This document shows positions 1-5,575 of a stretch of DNA of 5,575 nucleotides, one piece after another. The notes beneath the pieces were generated by a model. That model searched no databases, was not told the DNA's origin, and worked only from the letters and a program-made list of their open reading frames with translations. Position 1 is the first letter of the stretch. Each line of letters begins with the position of its first letter. Origin of the DNA: Chitinophagaceae bacterium (lineage in GTDB: Bacteria; Bacteroidota; Bacteroidia; Chitinophagales; Chitinophagaceae); assembly GCA_003489485.1 (NCBI GenBank), contig DNMB01000116.1, positions 1 to 5,575 on the forward strand. Reading direction: 5' to 3'. Both the position numbers and the translations under genes were made by a program.

Positions 1-657
1 TCCCTATCACTTGATCAGCCCGAAGCGATCGTGTCGAAGAGCTGTGATGACGAATTACTCAATCAAAAGCTGATAGAGCAAGGTGGATTCTCGCTGATCG
101 TGATCTGCTGCAAAAACTATACGCACCGCTCCCTCTACGAATTGCCGATCAAACCTTCGCCCAACATCCCCACCATTCAAACCATTTACCTGTACCCCTC
201 TACTTGTTTTTTTGAGGGAACAGCGCTGAGTGAAGGAAGAGGGACCGATAAACCCTTTATCCTTTTCGGACATCCTTCATTGCCGAAATCAATGGTAAAG
301 TTTACCCCGCAACCCAATGCAGGCGCCAAAAGTTCAAAACACTATGGCAAGGTTTGCTACGGCTGGGACCTCAGTGGTACACCCAAGGAAGTACTCGCAA
401 AAACCAAAGGACAGATCCAGCTCAAATGGCTGATCGAGGCCTATCGACTCTTTCCTGAAAAGGATAGCTTTTTTCTGCTACCCAAATCAGGCGACATGAA
501 AGGCTCTTTCTTCAATAAGCTGGCAGGTAATAACGAGCTGTGGCAGCAGATACGAAAAGGACTTTCAGAAGAGGAGATCAAAAAAAGCTGGCAGCCGGCA
601 CTGCGTCAGTATAAAGAGATCCGTAAAAAGTACTTGCTCTACGAAGACTTTGAATAG
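1..657 (+). CDS. C-terminal part of a DUF1343 / NamZ-like exo-beta-N-acetylmuramidase (5' end outside window)
   Basis: The frame is open from base 1 to the TAG at 655-657, giving 218 visible residues. A GTG at 31 is the first possible start inside the window, but the family is about 400 residues long, so the true start lies upstream. The match to DUF1343 (NamZ, glycoside hydrolase family GH171) rests on CKNYTH (about 109-126), KPSPNIP, then YLYPSTCFFEGT followed by the signature GRGTDKPF (235-258) and FGHPSLP. The rest is a typical C-terminal domain with CYGWDLS and a helical, Lys-rich end. Characterised members remove terminal N-acetylmuramic acid from peptidoglycan fragments, usually in the periplasm or outside the cell, for wall recycling or scavenging. 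Any signal peptide and the N-terminal Rossmann-like domain would be upstream and cannot be seen. The first 20 or so residues match the family poorly. Family assignment is firm; the enzyme activity is inferred. Confidence 0.85.
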   Translation, partial: SLSLDQPEAIVSKSCDDELLNQKLIEQGGFSLIVICCKNYTHRSLYELPIKPSPNIPTIQTIYLYPSTCFFEGTALSEGRGTDKPFILFGHPSLPKSMVKFTPQPNAGAKSSKHYGKVCYGWDLSGTPKEVLAKTKGQIQLKWLIEAYRLFPEKDSFFLLPKSGDMKGSFFNKLAGNNELWQQIRKGLSEEEIKKSWQPALRQYKEIRKKYLLYEDFE

Positions 658-679
658 CCTTCTTGCTCCTTCTTTTTGC

Positions 680-687
680 TACTTTCG
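680..687 (+). promoter_or_regulatory. Possible Bacteroidota -7 box upstream of fmt
   Basis: TACTTTCG differs by one base from the Bacteroidota -7 consensus TAnnTTTG and lies 5 nt before the fmt ATG, a placement seen for short-leader genes in this phylum. The matching -33 TTTG/TTG is not at a good distance: the TTTG at 649-652 leaves a 27-nt spacer and the TTG at 663-665 leaves 14, whereas about 19-22 is usual. The 35-nt gap after the preceding gene also allows read-through transcription, so this is a weak call. Confidence 0.25.
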
Positions 688-692
688 CAACC

Positions 693-1646
693 ATGAAAGA
701 TTTTCGTTCGGTGCGCATCGTGTTTATGGGTACTCCCGAGTTTGCGGTAGCGAGCCTCGATGCGCTCTGCAAAGCAGGCTGTACAATTGTGGGAGTGGTC
801 ACCGCACCGGACAAACCAGCGGGAAGGGGTTTGGAATTGCAACCCTCGGCCGTAAAAAAGTATGCGATCGAAAAAGGGATCCCTCTATTGCAACCCGTAA
901 AGCTGAGAGATCCCGAATTTTTACAAGCGCTAGATAACTTAAAAGCAGAGCTGCAAGTAGTGGTCGCTTTTAGAATGCTCCCTGAGGTGGTCTGGAACCG
1001 CCCTGCGCTGGGCACGATCAATTTGCACGGCTCATTGTTACCACAATACCGTGGAGCCGCCCCCATCAACTGGGCCATCATCGACGGCAATTCGCAAACA
1101 GGTGTCAGCACTTTCTTATTGCAACAAGAAATAGATACCGGCCAACTGCTGATGAGCACCCCCATTTCGATCGGTCCAGATGAGACAGCAGGAGAGCTTC
1201 ATGATAAAATGAAAGAGATCGGAGCTGCATTACTGGTCAAAACGGTACAGGGATGGATCGAAAGAACCATCGTCCCCACCCCGCAACCCGATCAAAGCGA
1301 TTCGAATCAACCACTGCGTCATGCACCCAAACTAACCAAAGAGACCGGTCAGATCGACTGGCATCAAAGCGCAAAGACGATCCATGATCTCGTGAGAGGT
1401 TTAAGCCCCACCCCTTGTGCCCACACGCAACTAAATGGCAAATTCCTAAAGATCATCAAAAGCAATCCACTTTCTGCGGACCGCTCGCTGCTACCCGGCC
1501 AAGTAAGCACCGATGGAAAAACCTACTTACGTTTTGGTTGTGGAGAGGGCGCGTTGGATATCGCAGTGTTGCAGCTAGAAGGAAAAAAGAAAATGCCCGT
1601 AAGCGAATTCCTGAAAGGTTACCGTTTCGAAGAGGGCCAAAAGTAA
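693..1646 (+). CDS. fmt: Methionyl-tRNA formyltransferase
   Basis: The enzyme transfers a formyl group from 10-formyltetrahydrofolate to the amino group of Met on initiator tRNA, giving the fMet-tRNA that starts bacterial translation; it is cytoplasmic. The protein has 317 residues, the normal size. The N-terminal domain opens with VRIVFMGTPEFA (7-18). The formyltransferase signature NLHGSLLPQYRGAAPI carries N110 and H112, and D148 in QEIDTG completes the Asn-His-Asp catalytic set. The C-terminal tRNA-binding domain starts near APKLTKETGQIDW (211-223) and runs to about 312. The ATG at 693 was chosen because the upstream in-frame TTG at 663 would add ten hydrophobic residues that the family lacks. 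No clear Shine-Dalgarno site is seen. The gene lies 35 nt after the NamZ-like gene on the same strand. The usual partner def (peptide deformylase) is not adjacent. Its 3' end overlaps the convergent gene by 28 bp. No catalytic residue is missing. Confidence 0.97.
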   Translation: MKDFRSVRIVFMGTPEFAVASLDALCKAGCTIVGVVTAPDKPAGRGLELQPSAVKKYAIEKGIPLLQPVKLRDPEFLQALDNLKAELQVVVAFRMLPEVVWNRPALGTINLHGSLLPQYRGAAPINWAIIDGNSQTGVSTFLLQQEIDTGQLLMSTPISIGPDETAGELHDKMKEIGAALLVKTVQGWIERTIVPTPQPDQSDSNQPLRHAPKLTKETGQIDWHQSAKTIHDLVRGLSPTPCAHTQLNGKFLKIIKSNPLSADRSLLPGQVSTDGKTYLRFGCGEGALDIAVLQLEGKKKMPVSEFLKGYRFEEGQK

Positions 1647-2083
1647 AGGGTCAACGAAAAATTATCGAGTGCAGTTATACCCAACGCTATGGCTGCGGCG
1701 TTGCTGATGCGTAGATCGAGTTCCTGGTTTAGTCGAATAGCATGCAACGGCCCGATCACCTTGGCATAGACGCCGCGGCTTTGCGCATCTGCATACAGGT
1801 ACACATACGAATTGGCCGGAGCCAGATTTGTGATAACATAATACTTCTGATCCGAAAAACCACTTTGCGTTTTAAAAACGGAGGCCTTTACCAATTGTTG
1901 CAACGGGTCGGAGGCATCGAGATAATCTTCAAAAGCATTTTTAAAATACCCCTGCCCCCTCAATAAGAAACGATACAAGGCCTCGTCACGTATCGTATCA
2001 GAGGGCAACGGCAATGCAGCAGACTGTGCAGCCAGCGAAAAGGAACTTCCCGCCAAATAGGCTATCAGTAAAAAAAGTCGCAT
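1619..2083 (-). CDS. Small exported RlpA-like / double-psi beta-barrel protein
   Basis: This is a 154-residue protein with an apparent Sec signal peptide: MRLFLLIAYL, then a small-residue stretch ending near AAQSAA (about 18-23). There is no lipobox Cys. A variable linker (24-66) precedes a domain at about 67-148. That domain resembles the barrel at the C-terminus of Bacteroidota LysM proteins and, more distantly, RlpA: KYYVITNLAP (80-89), VYAKVIGPL (105-113), then LDLRISNAAAIALGI (122-136), comparable with the RlpA pattern of NDRGP followed by IDLS.AAA..LG. The Asp of NDRGP is not present, so lytic transglycosylase activity is doubtful and a wall-binding or structural role is more likely. 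The ATG at 2083 was chosen because an upstream in-frame TTG (2098) would put MRLPV before the signal peptide. It begins 27 nt after the methyltransferase stop, so co-transcription is possible. The fold is inferred by eye from motif pattern, and the function is unknown. Confidence 0.7.
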   Translation of the reverse strand: MRLFLLIAYLAGSSFSLAAQSAALPLPSDTIRDEALYRFLLRGQGYFKNAFEDYLDASDPLQQLVKASVFKTQSGFSDQKYYVITNLAPANSYVYLYADAQSRGVYAKVIGPLHAIRLNQELDLRISNAAAIALGITALDNFSLTLYFWPSSKR

Positions 2084-2095
2084 AACAGGCAAGCG

Positions 2096-2128
2096 CAAAG
2101 ATGTGGATTTTTATTCACCCCCATCCAA
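2096..2128 (-). promoter_or_regulatory. Possible Bacteroidota-type promoter for the RlpA-like gene
   Basis: Read on the minus strand, a TTG (2128-2126) and a CATCTTTG box (2103-2096, one mismatch to TAnnTTTG) are separated by 22 nt, close to the spacing of Bacteroidota -33/-7 promoters. The -7 box ends 12 nt before the ATG at 2083. The upstream element lies inside the 3' end of the methyltransferase gene. The match is short and could be chance. Confidence 0.3.
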
Positions 2129-3466
2129 GCTGTCTTTGATAATGCGAAGTTCCTTGGGGTAATAATTATTGATGCGATTGGGTAATGCATTGATCCAGCC
2201 GAGCACGAACTGCTTATAGGTAACCACACACCAGCCCTTGGACTCGTTAGTGATCGATAGTGATCTTCGTTGCAAGAAGGCGATGGCCTCGGGCAACGCC
2301 AAAGAAACAGCAGGGATGGAATCGCTCAACAGATCGCATTGAGAAAGCGCATGATCGGGCACGAGCTTATCTCGCATCAATTGCCCCACGCGAACTCCAG
2401 CATACAATACATTCAAAACCGAGCTGCATAACTGCCAATCATGGACACAGTGGCGAGGCCATGCGTAAACGGTTTGCTGTAGCTGAAAATAAAAATCATC
2501 TCGCTGTACTATCCAAGGAGCAATGACCGATTGCTCTTGTTTGCCCAACGCGCGAAAGATTGACGCCAAATTGCGAGGCTCCTTAGCGGCCGCATCGACA
2601 GGCTTTCGCAAGCAGCAACAATAGAATCCTTCTCCCTGCACCCTGTCGGGCCAGCAGCGATAACCCGGCTCGGTGGCTACTATATTCCACTCCTTTTGTA
2701 ACTGAATTGAGACCGGCTCGGCGTTCTTTTCAGCGATCAACCAATTTGCCATGGCCTCGTTTTCTTCTACGGAAAAAGAGCAAGTAGCGTAAAATAAAAT
2801 TCCTCCCGGCCGAAGAGCCTGCCAGGCCGCCGACAAGATACGTTGTTGCCGAAGCGCACAGTGCTGCACGGCCGACAAACTCCATTGCTCAATGGCCGAA
2901 GGATCTTTTCGAAAAAGACCACTTCCGCTACAGGGCGCATCTACTGTGATCCAATCAAAAAAATTCTCAAGTGTGCGAAACTGCTCGGGATCGTTGTTGG
3001 TGACCATGGCCTGCCGCGCTCCCCAGCGAATCAGATTATCCCGAAGAACCATGGCTCTGGAACGAATCACTTCGTTCGCGATAAGAAAACTATCCTTTGG
3101 TAAGAGCGAATACAGATGAGTGCTCTTTCCTCCTGGGGCAGCACAGAGATCAAGTGCCCTAAGCGGCTTGTCTTGGGGCATCAGTTGCGTAAACGCTTGC
3201 TCCAGCAACATACTGCTGGCCTCTTGCACATAGTAACAGCCGGCATGAAACAAAGGATCGAAAGTAAAGGAAGGACGCTGCGGTAAATAGTAACCAAAGC
3301 GTGACCATCCCACGGGCTGCAGCGAAGCATCCAGCGGTGGCATCTTGGTGGGATTAAGACGGATCGAAGTGGGAGCAGCCGATTCGTTATGGGCCCGTAC
3401 AAAAGCCTCTCTGTCGAATGCGGTCGACAGTGAAAGCTGATCGAGTAACTCGCCGGGAAGATGCAC
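2111..3466 (-). CDS. rsmF: RsmF-like rRNA (cytosine-5-)-methyltransferase of the NOL1/NOP2/Sun family
   Basis: This S-adenosylmethionine-dependent enzyme makes 5-methylcytosine in RNA; E. coli RsmF modifies 16S rRNA, but the exact target here is not known. The protein has 451 residues. The N-terminal region includes SIRLNP (34-39). The Rossmann-fold catalytic domain has the SAM-binding motif DLCAAPGGKSTH (106-117), motif IV DAPCSGSGLFRKDP with C179, and motif VI ATCSFSVEENE with C229. By family knowledge, C229 is the nucleophile and C179 aids product release. The C-terminal third (about 300-447) is an RsmF-type tail with a PUA-like RNA-binding end, GWCVV...GWINALPNRINNYYPKELRI. The start is a GTG whose first base pairing partner lies in the pntB stop: TAGTG shares one G, so the stop and start overlap by 1 nt. 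The start fits the family, which begins with an LPxxF/L segment. Coupling to pntB translation is likely. Both cysteines are intact. The symbol follows domain architecture, not proven target. Confidence 0.9.
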   Translation of the reverse strand: MHLPGELLDQLSLSTAFDREAFVRAHNESAAPTSIRLNPTKMPPLDASLQPVGWSRFGYYLPQRPSFTFDPLFHAGCYYVQEASSMLLEQAFTQLMPQDKPLRALDLCAAPGGKSTHLYSLLPKDSFLIANEVIRSRAMVLRDNLIRWGARQAMVTNNDPEQFRTLENFFDWITVDAPCSGSGLFRKDPSAIEQWSLSAVQHCALRQQRILSAAWQALRPGGILFYATCSFSVEENEAMANWLIAEKNAEPVSIQLQKEWNIVATEPGYRCWPDRVQGEGFYCCCLRKPVDAAAKEPRNLASIFRALGKQEQSVIAPWIVQRDDFYFQLQQTVYAWPRHCVHDWQLCSSVLNVLYAGVRVGQLMRDKLVPDHALSQCDLLSDSIPAVSLALPEAIAFLQRRSLSITNESKGWCVVTYKQFVLGWINALPNRINNYYPKELRIIKDSLDGGE

Positions 3467-4899
3467 TAACTATTCTTTACTTCTGATATCAGATCTTGCA
3501 GTACTTTCTTGGCGTCGCCAAACAACATCGATGTCTTGGGCCTAAAGAACAGATCGTTCTCTATACCCGCATAGCCAGGCTTCATACTGCGTTTATTGAC
3601 TATAACATGTTTGGCCAACTCCACGTCCAAGATCGGCATGCCGTAAATGGGAGAGGCCGGATCGGACTTGGCCGCCGGATTGACCACATCGTTGGCCCCC
3701 AATATCAACACCACATCAGTGGTCGAAAATTCTTCGTTGGCCTGCTCCATCTCGAGCAATTTCTCGTAAGACACATCGGCCTCGGCTAACAACACATTCA
3801 TATGACCTGGCATACGACCCGCAACAGGATGAATCGCATAGCTTACCTCTACCCCCTTTGCGCTTAGAATTTTTTCGAGTTCATGACAAGCATGCTGCGC
3901 CTGGGCAACGGCCAGACCATAGCCCGGCACGATCATCACTTTATTGGCGTAGCTCATCACCACCGCTGCATCAGAGAGTGAGATCTCTTTGTAGGCGCCC
4001 TGTGACGGACCCGCAGAAGCAGTGGCCGTGTTACCACCAAAGGCCCCGATCAGTACATTGGTGAGAGAGCGGTTCATGGCCTTGCACATCAAAATGGTAA
4101 GTAGCGTGCCCGCTGCTCCGACTAAAATACCACCGGTCAACATCACCTTATTATCATATAGAAACCCACCGCAAGCCGCCGCTACGCCGGTAAAGGAATT
4201 GAGCAGCGAAATCACTACCGGCATATCTGCTCCCCCAATGGGAAAAACAAAAAATATTCCGTACAAGATCGATAACCCAAAAATAATATAGAAAAGAAGA
4301 AGCGCATTGGAGGGCAGGGCTACGATCAGATAGGTGGCAAGCCCCAATATCAACAATAGTAAACCGATATTGAAAGCCTGCTGCCCGCGAAAAGAAAAAT
4401 CGCGAAGTGACCCGTTCAATTTACCCCAGGCCACCATGCTTCCCGCAAACGAAACAGAGCCAATGATGAGACCCAGCAAAATGATCAGCAAGAATCCCTG
4501 CACCGCAGCGGACCCCGCCAACACCATTAACAGACCCGACATGCCATCTAGGTGCATCAGATGATCGAACTCCACGATACTGATGAGGGCGGCACAAGCC
4601 CCTCCCATCCCATTGAAGAGACTTACCATCTCGGGCATAGCCGTCATCTTGACCCGCTTGGCAGAAAGTGTTCCCAGTATCGTACCAATGGCCAGACCGC
4701 CAAAGATCCATCCATAGTTTCCCAACGTCTCGCCTTGATCGTTATATAAAAAAATTGTACCAAAGATCGCGATCGTCATACCTGCTGCGGCTACGGCATT
4801 TCCCTTTCTCGCGGTCGTTGGATGAGAAAGCATTTTAAGCCCTACGATAAACGTAACAGAGGCCAGCAAATAAATAAACGAGAGAATATTGATTTCCAC
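3466..4899 (-). CDS. pntB: NAD(P) transhydrogenase subunit beta
   Basis: This inner-membrane subunit carries most of the proton channel and the NADP(H)-binding domain III of the proton-translocating transhydrogenase (NADH + NADP+ to NAD+ + NADPH, driven by proton entry). The protein has 477 residues, close to the 462 of E. coli. Hydrophobic membrane segments fill about 1-275, with the conserved MPEMVSLFNGMGG (88-100) and GGADMPVVISLLNSF (222-236, with D225 and N234). Domain III follows: the nucleotide fingerprint PGYGLAVAQAQ (325-335), HPVAGRMPGHMNVLLAEA (357-374), GANDVVNPAA (401-410), the KRSM loop (436-439) expected to contact the NADP 2'-phosphate, and GYAGIEN. The start is GTG at 4899, 18 nt after the pntAb stop; no ATG lies near and the N-terminus fits the family. 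N96 stands where E. coli has the channel His91. The gene ends in TAG, overlapping the next gene by one base. Confidence 0.97.
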   Translation of the reverse strand: MEINILSFIYLLASVTFIVGLKMLSHPTTARKGNAVAAAGMTIAIFGTIFLYNDQGETLGNYGWIFGGLAIGTILGTLSAKRVKMTAMPEMVSLFNGMGGACAALISIVEFDHLMHLDGMSGLLMVLAGSAAVQGFLLIILLGLIIGSVSFAGSMVAWGKLNGSLRDFSFRGQQAFNIGLLLLILGLATYLIVALPSNALLLFYIIFGLSILYGIFFVFPIGGADMPVVISLLNSFTGVAAACGGFLYDNKVMLTGGILVGAAGTLLTILMCKAMNRSLTNVLIGAFGGNTATASAGPSQGAYKEISLSDAAVVMSYANKVMIVPGYGLAVAQAQHACHELEKILSAKGVEVSYAIHPVAGRMPGHMNVLLAEADVSYEKLLEMEQANEEFSTTDVVLILGANDVVNPAAKSDPASPIYGMPILDVELAKHVIVNKRSMKPGYAGIENDLFFRPKTSMLFGDAKKVLQDLISEVKNS

Positions 4900-4917
4900 T
4901 ATGAGGTAGTTTAGCGC

Positions 4918-5235
4918 TTAAGAGGATTTTTTCTTTTTACTGAACATCTCGAGCATCCGGTCAGTGACCACAAATCCTCCTACCACGTTCAGCGTACCCA
5001 AGACAACGGCCAAAAAACCCAAGGCCAGTGCCAGGTAATTATCTGTTTCGGCCTTGCCCATCACGATAATGGCGCCAATGATCACAACACCGTGTATAGC
5101 GTTGGCTCCGCTCATAAGCGGTGTATGCAGCACACTGGGCACGCTGCCAATAACCTCGATTCCCACAAAGATCATCAGCACGACGATATAGATCATCGCT
5201 TGATGCTCATGGATCCAGTTAAATACAGAAGACAT
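4918..5235 (-). CDS. pntAb: NAD(P) transhydrogenase alpha subunit part 2 (membrane subunit)
   Basis: This small membrane subunit corresponds to the C-terminal membrane part of E. coli PntA; separate PntAa and PntAb genes mark the three-subunit form of the enzyme. The protein has 105 residues with about three transmembrane helices: roughly 13-32, 40-60 and 67-90. Family motifs are VLHTPLMSGANAIHG (35-49) and GGFVVTDRMLEMF (86-98), followed by a short Lys/Ser tail. His48 in NAIHG replaces the Ser of the E. coli NAISG motif and may be the proton-channel histidine, since PntB has Asn at the usual place. The ATG at 5235 lies 6 nt after the pntAa stop; no Shine-Dalgarno site is seen. It stands between pntAa and pntB in the usual order. 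Confidence 0.96.
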   Translation of the reverse strand: MSSVFNWIHEHQAMIYIVVLMIFVGIEVIGSVPSVLHTPLMSGANAIHGVVIIGAIIVMGKAETDNYLALALGFLAVVLGTLNVVGGFVVTDRMLEMFSKKKKSS

Positions 5236-5241
5236 AACTAT

Positions 5242-5575
5242 TTATTTTAGACGTTCGTGAACCACTTGTCCCTCGTGAGTGATGCAACAACCTTTTACCA
5301 GATCATCCTCCCAATTCAGATGCAGCTGTGCTTCTTTTGAAAGGATCAATTGTAAGAAGTTGATGATATTTTTTCCATAGAGCTTACTCGCATCGGCGGG
5401 CATACTGCAATAGAGTGCGGAGTTGCCAATAATGGTGACGCCGCCTTTTTGTACTGTTTGGTTATTCTCGGTAAAGGGCGTATTCCCTCCGGTCGCAGCG
5501 GCCAGATCTATAATGACCGTACCGGCCCGCATGCTGCCGATCATTTGCTCCGTAATCAGAATGGGGGATTTTTTA
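5242..5575 (-). CDS. pntAa: NAD(P) transhydrogenase alpha subunit part 1, C-terminal fragment (5' end outside window)
   Basis: This is the end of the soluble NAD(H)-binding domain I, which passes hydride to NADP+ on PntB. About 110 residues are visible; the frame is open to the window edge (last full codon at 5574-5572), and the family is about 370-390 residues, so most of the gene lies beyond 5575. The match is clear: PILITEQM (5565-5542) is followed by RAGTVIIDLAAATGGN, the conserved segment of the NAD fold shared with alanine dehydrogenase, then GVTIIGN and a C-terminal region with NWEDDLVKG and THEGQVV. The ATG at 5544 is an internal Met, not a start. The TAA stop (5244-5242) lies 6 nt before pntAb. 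The operon promoter is expected upstream, outside the window. Confidence 0.95.
   Translation of the reverse strand, partial: KKSPILITEQMIGSMRAGTVIIDLAAATGGNTPFTENNQTVQKGGVTIIGNSALYCSMPADASKLYGKNIINFLQLILSKEAQLHLNWEDDLVKGCCITHEGQVVHERLK

Noticed and set aside
31..33. GTG as a genuine start of a short 208-residue gene
   Set aside because: The frame is open to the window edge and the protein is clearly the C-terminal part of a longer family, so this GTG is an internal Val codon.
578..1165. A 195-codon open frame on the minus strand opposite the namZ end and fmt
   Set aside because: It lies opposite the strongly conserved fmt N-terminal domain, has no family resemblance, is Ser/Cys/Thr-rich as antisense shadows often are, and has no plausible start context.
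1682..1703. Inverted repeat CAACGC / GCGTTG with a 10-nt loop, a possible terminator for fmt
   Set aside because: It has only a 6-bp stem, no following T-run on either strand, and lies inside the conserved SNAAAIALGI coding segment of the minus-strand gene, so chance is the better explanation.
2248..2267. Near-perfect 10-nt tandem repeat (TAGTGATCGA / TAGTGATCTT)
   Set aside because: It is a single short copy inside the methyltransferase coding region, in a stretch rich in Ser and Ile codons; nothing suggests an operator or attachment site.
4022..4749. Several plus-strand open frames of 65-89 codons opposite pntB
   Set aside because: They mirror the hydrophobic codons of PntB, have no recognisable protein family, and overlap each other; they are shadows of the real gene.

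Overview
This window comes from a bacterial chromosome, most likely from the Bacteroidota (Chitinophagia-like). The evidence is the style of the proteins: an RsmF-type methyltransferase ending in a GW...NNYYPKELRI tail, an Fmt with the VVVAFRMLPEVVW...NLHGSLLPQYRGAAPINW stretch, a C-terminal DUF1343/NamZ piece, and a small secreted barrel protein like the C-terminal domains of Bacteroidota LysM proteins. Shine-Dalgarno sites are poor, and TAnnTTTG-like boxes sit just before two start codons. The genus cannot be fixed from the sequence alone. The DNA is densely coding, with no gene-free stretch over 300 bases and no sign of RNA genes, mobile elements or CRISPR.

Layout. The left part is on the plus strand: the 3' end of a NamZ-like (DUF1343) peptidoglycan exo-N-acetylmuramidase gene (1-657), then a complete fmt for methionyl-tRNA formyltransferase (693-1646). 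The right part is on the minus strand, read from right to left: the 3' end of pntAa (from the window edge to 5242), pntAb (5235-4918), pntB (4899-3466), an RsmF-like rRNA m5C methyltransferase (3466-2111), and a small exported RlpA/double-psi-barrel-like protein (2083-1619). The two blocks converge, and the last minus-strand gene overlaps the 3' end of fmt by 28 bp.

How the genes work together. The three pnt genes encode the three-subunit form of the proton-translocating NAD(P) transhydrogenase, which uses the proton gradient to make NADPH from NADH. They are packed 6 and 18 nt apart. The methyltransferase gene starts inside the pntB stop codon (TAGTG), so it is probably translated with the pnt genes. 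Fmt and the methyltransferase both serve translation. The NamZ-like enzyme and the secreted barrel protein both point to the cell wall.

The window is mostly ordinary housekeeping DNA and I see no convincing new multi-gene system. The most interesting points are the changed position of the proton-channel histidine in the transhydrogenase, the stand-alone barrel protein that lacks the RlpA catalytic Asp motif, and the compact overlapping gene junctions.
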